64,000 nucleotides of DNA, taken from NCBI GenBank assembly GCA_012845835.1, contig JABAKD010000027.1, forward strand, positions 10,934,790 to 10,998,789, written 5' to 3'. The notes beneath the pieces were generated by a model. The model was not told where the DNA came from. It ran no database searches and worked only from the letters and a program-made list of their open reading frames with translations. The position numbers and the translations under genes were made by a program. Below are positions 22,160 through 34,300 of this stretch, piece after piece; the stretch's first letter is position 1, and every line of letters begins with the position of its first letter. Source of the stretch: Undaria pinnatifida (Eukaryota; Sar; Phaeophyceae; Laminariales; Alariaceae).

Positions 22160-23420
22160 ATATTTAATAAAAATTACAATGCACTCCAGCTGTGAGATCG
22201 AAGATTTTGTCGAAACTCATGCTTGCAAGCTCTGTGTGATACTCCGATCGCGCGTATTATAGGTTGTGTGTCCTCATTAAGGATATAGGTCGGCGACTCC
22301 CCTTACAACTACAGCGTAGCTGTCAGGGTCAAAAGGGTGATGCTAGGCAGTCTGTGCGCGGAAACTATAAAAATCTGACAGCTGCGGAAGGAAATGCATC
22401 AGTTTATCAAGTGAATCCTGTAAGTCGAATATCCGGTGAGGGGAGGGCGAAGTTTTTAAGGACGTGACGGCCTGACTTTGATCAAAAGGGGGGCGGGAGG
22501 GGGGGAGGGGGGGGAGGGGACGGGTGGGGCAGGTCAATTTGTGCGTGAAAACTATAAATCCTTCTTGCTGGGGAGGGGGGGGGGGGGTGTGGCGGGGGGG
22601 GGGCGGGGGGGGGAGGGTTTCCAGGTCGCATAGATGTAGGGGTTTGCTATACGCGTGGTGCTAGGTCTAGGCGATGGTGCGGGTGGTGGGAAAGGAGGGG
22701 GCGTTGGGGGCGGGGGCGGGTGGGAATTGAAGCAGCGGCATGGACGGCTCTAAAACAATCACGAATAGATATCCAGCGCGTGAAATTTTTTTTTAATCTG
22801 GCGGATTCGGATATTGGGTGGGGCCTTTAGGCAAGAGAAAGCGAGGTTTTTTATTTTTCAAAAGGGGGGGAGGGGGAAGGGTTTGCAAGAGGTTCAGGTC
22901 ACACATAATATTAAAATGCACTCCAGCTATGAGATCAAGGATTTGGTCGACACTGATGTTCGCAACGTTGTGTGTGATCCTCCGATCGCGCGTATTAATC
23001 ATATATGTAGGGGCTTGCTATACGCGCGGTGCTGGCTCTAGTCGAGCGTGCGGGGTGTGGGGAAGGAGGGGGCGTTGGAGAGGGGGAGGGGGGATGAATG
23101 AAAGCTACGTCATGGATGGCTAGAACGATAATGACGTGATATAAATTGCTTAGAAGTATTTATTACCCTGGCCGATTTCGATTTAAGAGGGGCGTTTGAA
23201 CGAACCGAGCGGAGAACAAAGGGGGAGGGGGTGGGCGGGCGGAGATGAGTTGGAGCTACGGCATGAGGGCTAGATGGAGAATGAGATGATATCAGCTGGC
23301 TGGTAGTGTTTACTACTCTGGCAGATTGTAATTTCAGGTGGGGCGTTTGAACAAGAGGGATCGGGGGGGGGGGGGGGGCGGGGGGGCGAGCATTTCAATA
23401 TGTGCGCGGAAACTATAAAC
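22160..23420 (+). repeat. Orphan left arm of the long-inverted-repeat family, G-rich
   Basis: Begins with the family terminus (GCACTCCAGCTGTGAGATCG) and runs through the conserved 220-bp block, subterminal units and long G runs (22490-22620, 23360-23385). It then has a GGTGCTAGGTCTAGGCGATGG block and ends TTCAATATGTGCGCGGAAAC. A partial second terminus is embedded at 22915-23000. The order matches 51.8-53.15 kb closely. No right arm follows. The G runs could form quadruplexes. Confidence 0.65.
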
Positions 23421-23483
23421 CTTATGTCTAATCCAGTCTCCTCCAGCACCATCCCGACTTTTTTTTGCTTGCATATAGCCACC

Positions 23484-23559
23484 ATGCGACCCATCCCCAG
23501 CCACCCTCTCTCGGCCGATGCTGGCCAAGTCGCGACGGAAATTGACAGCACCGACCCCC
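23484..23559 (+). CDS. Possible first exon with GTAAGT donor
   Basis: An ATG in a GCCACC context opens 25 codons plus one base (a product starting MRPIPSHPLSADAG) and reaches a strong GTAAGTATAAG donor, in phase 1. It starts 64 bp after the inverted-repeat arm ends. The frame is also open upstream to 23400, so the start is uncertain. No downstream exon is obvious. It may be a gene fragment next to, or captured by, the element. Confidence 0.25.
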
Positions 23560-23666
23560 GTAAGTATAAGATACCCGGCCCCCGTTTCGCGTTCGCCAGG
23601 CGCACACAGTTTCAGGCAGCTATCACGGTGGCCGAGGAAGCCAACGAAACGTTGCTTGTCTGTTGA

Positions 23667-24265
23667 GAGTTCCTTGGAGGCAGAAAATATAGGGGACGTT
23701 TAACACTGGATATTACTATCGTACTTTTCCTTAAATTAGCGGCACATGGTATACCAAGCGAACGGACAAGGTCCTTTTCGGCACATGATATATTCCTGTC
23801 TGCACCCGAGTCGCTGCCGCGAGGGATATGGCGCTCGGCAGATGTGTACTGCTGCGGTATATTGCTCTACATGCTGCTTCTGTTGTGCTGCTGCTACCGC
23901 TTCCGCTACTGCTGATTCTATTGCTGCCACTGCTGAGAGAGTGTGATAAAACAGAGCGAACGATTCGAGACTGGGCGGGGTTCGAGCCATTTTCTTCTAA
24001 ACAAAAAAGAAAAATAGTCTAAAATGTGCCAAACGTTAGCAAAACCTGTGAAAAAAATTGGAGTGTTCCAAATGACCTGCTCGCTTCAGAGAGGCAGAAC
24101 GCAATACCTTGCCAGCTGGAGCCAGCTCAACGACGCTGAACGCCCCGAGAACCGCCACAGAGCCCGGCTAAAGTCCAGACATGTTATATGGTGCACCCAT
24201 GGCAGCCTAGCTCGCCCCACAGCCAAAAGTGCAAAAATAAAACTCGCCCCCAATGAGCAGCGAGC
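23667..24265. other. No recognisable gene
   Basis: Short frames and a small TGCTGCTACCGCTTCC microsatellite near 23890. The right edge meets the degenerate end of the 437-bp array. Confidence 0.4.
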
Positions 24266-25177
24266 CAAAATACAGTTGGATTGATCGTGATGGACGCTGT
24301 GGTTTACGGCAGTGGCCTTGGAGAAGGAGGCACAATATTAACGGAAGGAGTTGAGTTCAAGAAGCCTTGGAGAAGGAGGCGAATTCTCCGCAGCCGGATC
24401 CGATGATGGCCCCATCGTTGGTGGTGATAGCGATGGTATAGGGTGTTCAGAAACGGGCGCCGTACAAAGGAACGATGAATGTGCAAGGCTAAATCAGTGG
24501 GGTGTTCCGGCGAACCATCATGTCCTCTACACCTTCGTCTACAAGAAGCGCGTAGAGTATACGGATTTGTAGGGGACTACACGACGCGTTAGAAAAATGA
24601 ACGGTAGTCGTCGAGATGTTGACGGAGCAACGAAGCAAAAGTCAGTGCACGTTCCGTGTATCGAACCGCCACGCTGACTACGATCGTAAACCTTCTCATA
24701 CAACCGTTCAACGGTATGCAATTTTCCGTGCTTCAGGACGGCTCTTCATGGGAAAATCTGTAGGAATTAAGGGCGCCGTAGTGGGATTGACCGTGTCCGG
24801 ACTTGTTTAATACGGCATTGTCGACCTTGTAGTCGGATCCGAAGAAGGCACAATCGTTGTGACAGTGTTGGCGATGGTAAAGAGGGTTGATGAAGGGATC
24901 CCGTAGAGATGTCACGTCAATATGCAAAGCTATCAAGTCGACAAGAGACTGTGTTAATCTGCATATGCTTGGATCTTTGTCTACAGCAAACGTAGAGTAT
25001 AGAATAAATAACAAGTTACAAAGCGAGTTGACAAATTGAACCGTAATTAATGAAAGGTTGCAGGAGTGCAGCAGATTGTGTCGGTGATCGTGGTGACACC
25101 CGAACAGTCACGAAGGCTATATCCGAATCATTTTCGAAACGACCGTTGGGAGGCTTATCTACAGCATGGGTTCCTAC
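24266..25177 (-). repeat. Degenerate distal edge of the 437-bp array
   Basis: A 17-bp fragment, CAGTTGGATTGATCGTG, identical to the array exon, occurs at 24269-24285, joined to unrelated sequence. 24300-24330 and 24360-24390 carry a duplicated GCCTTGGAGAAGGAGG. At 24750-24900 a whole unit is recognisable (GGATTGACCGTGTCCGG), but its exon has an in-frame stop (minus-strand TAA near 24808) and lost its donor. This is the expected decay at the end of a tandem array. Confidence 0.6.
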
Positions 25178-28100
25178 GTGTGTCGAATTTTCTTGTCGAG
25201 AGAGCGACTGTAGGAGGTATGGACCCTTCGTTATGACTGTCCGTGCACGGGGCAAATGTTGCCGGCAATGACGGGATGAAAGTCGGACCTTGAAGAGTAT
25301 CCATCCATGGTGATAGTGTCTAGGCGGTGGTGAAAGCCGTTGATCAAGGAGCGCCATGAAGACCTGGCATCAATGTCCGAATTTATCAGGACGTTGAAAT
25401 TCAAGATCTTGTTACCCTCTTGTCTACAGGGAGCGTAGAGTATACTTTGCTTAAACCAATCTAAAAAACGCGTTAAAATAGTAGACGGGAACTGTTGACA
25501 TGTCGGCGGAGCGCAGCGGCAAGCGGTAGTGAACCCTCCGCTGCCGGTAACGCCACGCGTCCATAACAGAAAACCTCACATCAAATTAGTTGAGAAATTC
25601 ATGCACAGCATGGACTCCTACCTGTTACGGGGCTCGACGCCGAAGGAGCAACCGTAGGAGATATGGGCACCTCAGTTGGATTGATCGTGTCCGGCGACGG
25701 TGTCGGCGTTGTCGGTCCCATAGTCGGAGGTACTACCGTCGGTAATGTTGTAAGCGGTCGTGACGAACGTTTGAATTCAAGCGAAGTAACGAGGTCGCGT
25801 CTGTGATCGAATCTATCAGGACGTTGGAGTTGGGGTGAATCTGCATCTGCTCACCTCCTTGTCGACAGGGAGCGTAGAGTATACCGTGATTAACACAATC
25901 CAAACCAGTCGTTAACAGGGTATACGCTAACTGTTGACATGTTGACGGAGCGCCGCGGCTAGTCCTGTGCAAATTTTGCTGCCGGTAACGCCAAGAGTTT
26001 GTGACCGACAACCATCTTACACAATCGTTGGGAAATTCACGTACAGCATGGACTCCTACCTGTTAGGGGACCCGACGTCAAAGGAGCGACCGTAAGAGAT
26101 ATGGGCACCTCAGTAGGATCGATCGTGTCCGGAGTCGGTGCATTCGTTGCCGGCCCCAACGTCGAAGGTACTACCGTCGGTAATATTATGGGCAGCCGTG
26201 ACAAACGTTAGAAATCGAGCGAGGTAACGAGGTCGCGTCAATGATCGATTATATCAGGGCGTTAGAGGTCAGGTGAATCTTCATCTGCTTATCCTCTTGT
26301 CGACAACCAGCGTAGAGTATACTATCATTAACCCAATCTACACAAATCGTTGACAAGTTGAACGCTTACTGTTGACATGTTGACGGAGCGCAGCGGCTAG
26401 TCTTACTGTACCTTTTTCTGCTGGTAACGTCACACGTCTTTGACCGAAGACCATCATACACAATCGTAGAGAAATTCATGTATAGCATGGATTCCTACTT
26501 GTTAGAGGATCCGCCGTTAAAGAAGCGACCGTAGGAGATATGGGCAACTCAGTTGGATTGATCGTGTCCGGAGTCGGTGACGGCGTTGTCGGCGCCACAG
26601 TCGGAGGTAATACGGACGGTAATGTTGTAGGCAGTGGTGACGAACATTAGAAATAGACCGAGGTAACGACGTCGCTGTTATGATCAAATCTATCAGGACG
26701 TTGGACGTCAGGTGAATCTTCATTTGCTTATCCTCTTGTCGACAACCAGCGAAGAGTATACTGTGATTAACCCAATTTACACAAATCGTTGACAAGTCGA
26801 ACGCTAACTGTTGACATGTTGACGGAGCGCAGCGGCAAGTCTTAGTGCACCTTTTGCTGCTGGTAACGCTACGCATCTTTGACCGGAATCCATCATACAC
26901 AATCGTTGGGAAATTCATGTATAGCACAGACTCCGACATGTTAGGGGACCCGACGTCAAAGGAGCGACCGTAGGAGATATGGGCACCTCAGTTAGATTGA
27001 TAGTGTCCGCAGACGGTGACGGCGTTGTCGGCCCCATAGTCGGACGTACTACCGTCATTATTGTTGTAGGCAGTCGTTACTAACGTTATAAATGGAGCGA
27101 GGAAACGAGGTCGGGTCAATGATCGAATCTATCAGGGCGTTGGGGTTTTTGTGAATCTATATCAGCTTACCCTCTTGTCTACAGGCAGCGTAGAGTAAAC
27201 GGTGATTATACCAACCTCCAAAACTCGTTGACACGTTGAACGCTAACTGTTGACATGTTCATGTCTGTGACCGAAACCCATCTTACACAATCGTTGGAAA
27301 GTTTATATACAGCATGGGCTTTCACCTGTTAAGGCACCCCACGTCAAAGGAGCGACTGTAAGAGATACGGGAACCTCAGTTAAGACGATCGTGTGTGAAG
27401 TAAGTGACGGCGTTGCTGGCCCCAAAGTCCGAGGTTCTACCGTCGGGTGTATTGTAGGCAGTCGTGACGAACATTTGAAATCGAGCAAGGTAACGGCGTC
27501 AATGATTCAATCTATCAGGACGTTTGAGTGCCGGTGAATGCACATCTGCTAACGCTCTCGTCTACAGGTAGCGTAGAGTATACCGTGATTAGCCCAATCT
27601 ACACATATCTTTCACACGTTATACGATAACTGTTGACATGATGACGGAGCGCCGTGGCTAGTCCTAGTGCACCGTTTGCTGCCTGTAACGCCACGAACCT
27701 TTGATCGGAAACCATCTGACACAATCGTTCGGAAATTCATGAACAGCATGGACTCCTACCCTATTAGGGACCCGACTTCAACAAAGCGACCGTACGAGAT
27801 ATGGGCACTTTAGTTGGATTGATCGTGTCTAGAGTCGGTGACCCCGTTGCCGACCACACCGTCGGAGGTACTACGGACGGATATATTGCAGGCGGCCGGG
27901 ACAAACGTTAGAAATCGAGTGAGGTAACGAGGTCGCGTCAATGATCCAATCTATCAGGGCGTTGGAGTTCGGGTGAATCTGCATCTGTTCACCCTCTTGC
28001 CTACGGACAGCGTAGAGTATACCATCATTAACATAATCTACACAAGTCGTTGACACGTTGAACTCTAGCTTTTGACACGTTGACGGAGCGCAGCGGCACG

Positions 28101-28309
28101 TCTTGGTGTACCTTTATCTGCCGTTAACGCTACGCGTCTTTGGCCAGAATCCATCTCACACAGTCGTAGAGAAATTCATGTACAGCATGGACTCCTACCT
28201 GTAAGGGGTCCCGACGTCAAAGGAGCGACCGTAAGAGATGTGGGCACCTCAGTTGGATTGATCGTGTCCGGAGTTGGTGACGTGGTTGTCGGCGTCACAG
28301 TCGGAGGTA
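25178..28309 (-). CDS. Array exons, distal divergent block (8 exons)
   Basis: Low-coordinate ends: 25178, 25622, 26060, 26499, 26938, 27326, 27760, 28199, each exon 111 bp. Although these units have diverged strongly in their introns, exon length is exactly conserved, and seven of eight remain open in phase 1-1. The first (25178-25288) reads GPTFIPSLPATFAPC and differs at most residues, yet keeps donor GTAGGA and acceptor AAG. 26499-26609 has lost its acceptor (TAG changed to TAT). 27760-27870 has two adjacent stops, TAA and TAG, just before its donor. Confidence 0.6.
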
Positions 28310-31300
28310 CTACAGACGGATATATTGTTTGCGGCCGTGACGAACGATATCAATCGAGCGAGGTAACGAGGTCGCGTCAATGATCCAATCTATCAGGGCG
28401 TTGGAGTTCGGGTGAATCTGCATCTGTTCACCCTTTTGTCTACGGACAGCGTAGAGTATACCATCATTAACATAATCTACACAAGTCGTTGACACGTTGA
28501 ACGCAAACTGTTGACATGTTGACGGAGCGCAGCGGCACGTCTTAGTGTACCTTTAGCTGCTGGTAACGCTACGCGTCTTTGACCAGAATCCATCTCACAC
28601 AATCGTTCATAAATTCATGTACAGCATGGCCTCCTACCTGTTAGGGGTCTCGACGTCAAAGGAGCGACCGTACGAGATGTGGGCACCTCAGTTGGATTGA
28701 TCGTGTCCGGAGTCGGTGACGGCGTTGTCGGCGTCACAGTCGGAGGTACTGCAGACGGATATATTGTATGCGGCCGTGACGAACGTTATGAATCAAGGGA
28801 GGTCACGAGGTCGCGTCAATGATCGAAAATATCAGGGCGCTGATGTTCGGGTGAATCTGCATCTGTGCACCCTCTTGTTCACAGGCAGCGTAGAGTATAC
28901 GGCGATTAACCCAATCTACACAAGTCGTTGACACGTTGAACGCTAACTGTTGACATGTTGACGGAGCGCAGCGGCACGTCTTAGTGTACCTTTGGCTACC
29001 GGTAACGCTACGGGTTATGGACCGGAATCCATCTCACACTATTGTAAATACATTCATGTACAGCATGGACTCCTACCTGTAAGGGGTCCCGACGTCAAAG
29101 GCGCGACCGTAGGAGATGTGGGCACCACAGTTGGATTGATCGTGTCCGCAGTCGGTGACGGCGTTGTCGGCGCCACGGTCGGAGGTACTACAGACGGATA
29201 CATTGTATGCGGCCGTGACGAACGTTATGAATCGAGGGAGGTAACGAGGTCGCGTGAATGATCCAATCTATCAGGGCGCTAATGTTCGGGTGAATCTGCA
29301 TCTGTGCACCCTCTTGTTCACAGGCAGCGTAGAGTATACGGCGATTAACCCAATCTACACAAGTCGTTGACACGTTGGATGCAAACTGTTGACATGTTGA
29401 CGGAGCGCAGCGGCACATGGGTAGTGCACCATTGGCTGCCAGTAACCCTACGGGTCTTCCACCGGAATCCATCTCACACTATTGTAAATACATTCATGTA
29501 CAGCATGGACTCCTACCTGTAAGGGGTCCCGACGTCAAAGGCGCGACCGTAGGAGATGTGGGCACCATAGTTGGATTGATCGTGTCCGCAGTCGGTGACG
29601 GCGTTGTCGGCGCCACGGTCGGAGGTTCTACAGACGGATATTTTGTATGCGGCCGTGACGAACGTTATGAATCGAGGGAGGTAACGAGGTCGCGTGAATG
29701 ATCGAAATTATCAGGGCGCTGATGTTCGGGTGAATCTGCATCTGTGCACCCTCTTGTCTACAGGCAGCGTGGAGTAGTCTATGATTAACCCAATCTACCC
29801 AAGTCGTTGACACGTTGAACGCAACCTGTTGACATGTTGACGGAGCGCAGCGGCACATCTTAGTGCACCATTGGCTGCCAGTAACGCTACGGGTCTTCGA
29901 CCGGAATCCATCTCACACTTTAGTAGAAACATTCATGTACAGCATGGACTACTACCTGTAAGGGGTCCCGACGTCAAAGGCGCGACCGTAGGAGATGTGG
30001 GCACCACAGTTGGATTGATCGTGTCCGGAGTCGGTGACGGCGTTGTCGGCGCCACGGTCGGAGGTACTACAGACGGATACATTGTATGCGGCCGTGACGA
30101 ACGTTATGCAATCGAGGGAGGTCACGAGGTCGCGTGAATGATCGAAATTTTCAGGGCGCTGATGTTCGGGTGAATCTGCATCTGTGCACCCTCTCGTCTA
30201 CAGGCAGCGTAGGAGTAGTACTATGATTAACCCAATCTACACAAGTCGTTGACACGTTGAACGCAAACTGTTGACATGTTGACGGAGCGCAGCGGCACAG
30301 TCTTAGTGTACCTTTGGCTGCCGGTAACGCTACGGGTCTTCGACCGGAATACATCTCACACTATTGTAAAAAATTCATGTACAGCATGGACTCCTACCTG
30401 TAAGGGGTCCCGACGTCAAAGGAGCGACCGTAGAGATGTGGGCACCACAGTTGGATTGATCGTGTCCGGAGTCGGTGACGGCGTTGTCGGCGTCACAGTC
30501 GGAGGTTCTACAGACGGATATATTGTATGCGGCCGTGACGAACGTTAGCAATCGAGCGAGGTAACGAGGTCGCGTCATTGATCGAATATATCAGGGCGCT
30601 GATGTTCGGGTGAATCTGCATCTGTGCACCCTCTTGTCTACAGGCAGCGTAGAATATACGGCGATTAACCCAATCTACACAAGTCGTTGACACGTTGAAC
30701 GCAAACTGTTGACATGTTGACGTAGCGCAGCGGCACGTCTTAGTGTACCTTTAGCTGCCGGTAACGATACGCGTCTTTGACCAGAATCCATCTCACACTA
30801 TTGAAGAAATATCATGTACAGCATGACTCTACCTGTAAGGGGTCCCGACGTCAAAGGAGCGACCGTAGATGTGGGCACCTCAGTTGGATTGATCGTGTCC
30901 GGAGTCGGTGACGGCGTTGTCGGCGTCACAGTCGGAGGTACTACAGACGGATATATTGTATGCGGCCGTGACGAACGTTAGCAATCGAGCGAGGTAACGA
31001 GGTCGCGTTAATGATGGAAATGATCAGGGCGCTGATGTTCGAGTGAGTCTGCATCTGTGCACCCTCTTGTCTACAGGCAGCGTAGAGTAGACGGTGATGA
31101 ACCCAATCTACACAAGTCGCTGACACGTTGAACGCAAACTGTTGACATGTTGACGGAGCGCAACGGCACGTCTTAGTGTACCTTCGGCTGTCGGTAACGC
31201 TACGCGTCTTCGACCCGAATCCATCTCACGCATTGTTAAAACATTCATGTACAGCATAGACTCCTACCTGTAAGGGGTCCCGACGTCAAAGGAGCGACCG

Positions 31301-34300
31301 TAGATGTGGGCACCTCAGTTGGATTGATCGTGTCCGGAGTCGGTGACGGCGTTGTCGGCGTCACAGTCGGAGGTTCTACAGACGGATATATTGTATGCGG
31401 CCGTGACGAACGTTAGCAATCGAGGGAGGTCACGAGGTCGCGTGAATGATCGAAAATATCAGCGCGCTGATGTTCTGGTGAATCTGCATCTGTGCACCCT
31501 CTTGTCTACAGGCAGCGTGGAGTAGTCTATGATTAACCCAATCTACACAAGTCGTTGACACGTTGAACGCAAACTGTTGACATGTTGACGGAGCGCAGCG
31601 GCACATCTTAGTGAACCTTTGGCTGCCGGTAACGCTACGGGCCTTCGACCGGAATACATCTCACACTATTGAAAATACATTCATGTACAGCATGGACTCC
31701 TACCTGTAAGGGGTCCCGACGTCAAAGGAGCGACCGTAGGAGATGTGGGCACCTCAGTTGGATTGATCGTGTCCGGAGTCGGTGACGGCGTTGTCGGCGC
31801 CACGGTCGGAGGTACTACAGACGGATACATTGTATGCGGCCGTGACGAACGTTATGAATCGAGGGAGGTCACGAGGTCGCGTCAATGATCGAAAATATCA
31901 GGGCGCTGATGTTCGGGTGAATCTGCATCTGTGCACCCTCTTGTTCACAGGCAGCGTAGAGTATACGGCGATTAACCCAATCTACACAAGTCGTTGACAC
32001 GTTGAACGCTAACTGTTGACATGTTGACGGAGCGCAGCGGCACGTCTTAGTGTACCTTTGGCTGCCGGTAACGCTACGCGGCTTTGACCAGAATCCATCT
32101 CACACTTTAGTAGAAACATTCATGTACAGCATGGACTACTACCTGTAAGGGGTCCCGACGTCAAAGGCGCGACCGTAGGAGATGTGGGCACCACAGTTGG
32201 ATTGATCGTGTCCGGAGTCGGTGACGGCGTTGTCGGCGCCACGGTCGGAGGTACTACAGACGGATACATTGTATGCGGCCGTGACGAACGTTATGAATCG
32301 AGGGAGGTCACGAGGTCGCGTGAATGATCGAAATTATCAGGGCGCTGATGTTCGGGTGAATCTGCATCTGTGCACCCTCTTGTCTACAGGCAGCGTGGAG
32401 TAGTCTATGATTAACCCAATCTACACAAGTCGTTGACACGTTGAACGCAAACTGTTGACATGTTGACGGAGCGCAGCGGCACACCTTAGTGCACCATTGG
32501 CTGCCAGTAACGCTACGGGTCTTCGACCGGAATCCATCTTACACTATTGAAAATACATTCATGTACAGCATGGACTCTTACCTGTAAGGGGTCCCGACGT
32601 CAAAGGCGCGACCGTAGGAGATGTGGGCACCATAGTTGGATTGATCGAGTCCGCAGTCGGTGACGGCGTTGTCGGCGCCACAGTCGGAGGTACTACAGAC
32701 GGATACATTGTATGCGGCCGTGACGAACGTTATGAATCGAGGGAGGTCACGAGGTCGCGTGAATGATCGAAAATATTAGCGCGCTGATGTTCTGGTGAAT
32801 CTGCATCTGTGCATCCTCTTGTCTACAGGCAGCGTGGAGTAGTCTATGATTAACCCAATCTACACAAGTCGTTGACACGTTGAACGCAAACTGTTGACAT
32901 GTTGACGGAGCGCAGCGGCACATCTTAGTGTACCTTTGGCTGCCGGTAACGCTACGGGTCTTCGACCGGAATACATCTCACACTATTGTAAAAAAATTCA
33001 TGTACAGCATGGACTCCTACCTGTAAGGGGTCCCGACGTCAAAGGAGCGACCGTAAGGGATGTGGGCACCACAGTTGGATTGATCGTGTCCGGACTCGGT
33101 GACGGCGTTGTCGGCGCCACGGTCGGAGGTACTACAGACGGATACATTGTATGCGGCCGTGACGAACGTTATGAATCGAAGGAGGTCACGAGGTCGCGTC
33201 AATGATCGAAAATATCAGGGCGCTGATGTTCGGGTGAATCTGCATTTGTGCACTCTCTTGTCTACAGGCAGCGTAGAGTATACGGCGATTAACCCAATCT
33301 ACACAAGTCGTTGACACGTTGAACGCCAACTGTTGACATGTTGACGGAGCGCAGCGGAACATCGTAGTGCACCATTGGCTGCCGGTAACGCTACGGGTCT
33401 TCCACCGGAATCCATCTCGCACTTTTGTAAATACATTCATGTACAGCATGGACTACTACCTGTGAAGGGTTCCGACGTCAAAGGAGCGACCGTAGGAGAT
33501 GTGGGCACCTCAGTTGGATTGATCGTGTCCGGAGTCGGTGACGGCGTTGTCGGCGTCCACAGTCGGAGGTACTACAGACGGATATATTGTATGCGGCCGT
33601 GACGAACGTTATGCAATCGAGCGAGGTAACGAGGTCGCGTCAATGATCGAATATATCAGGGCGCTGATGTTCGGGTGAATCTGCATCTGTGCACCCTCTT
33701 GTCTACAGGCAGCGTAGAGTATACGGCGATTAACCCAATCTACACAAGTCGTTGACACGTTGAACGCAAACTGTTGACATGTCGACGGAGCGCAACGGCA
33801 CGTCTTAGTGTACCTTTGGCTGCCGGTAACGCTACGCGTCTTTGACCAGAATCCATCTCACACTATTGTAGAAACATTCATGTACAACATGGACTTCTAC
33901 CTGTAAGGGGTCCCGACGTCAAAGGAGCGACAGTAGGAGATGTGGGCACCTCAGTTGGATTGATCGTGTCCGGAGTCGGTGACGGCGTTGTCGGCGCCAC
34001 GGTCGGAGGTACTACAGACGGATACATTGTATGCGGCCGTGACGAACGTTATGAATCGAGGGAGGTCACGAGGTCGCGTCAATGATCGAAATTATCAGGG
34101 CGCTGATGTTCGGGTGAATCTGCATCTGTGCACCCTCTTGTCTACAGGCAGCGTGGAGTAGTCTATGATTAACCCAATCTACACAAGTCGTTGACACGTT
34201 GAACGCAAACTGTTGACATGTTGACGGAGCGCAGCGGCACATCTTAGTGCACCATTGGCTGCCAGTAACGCTACGGGTCTTCGACCGGAATCCATCTCAC

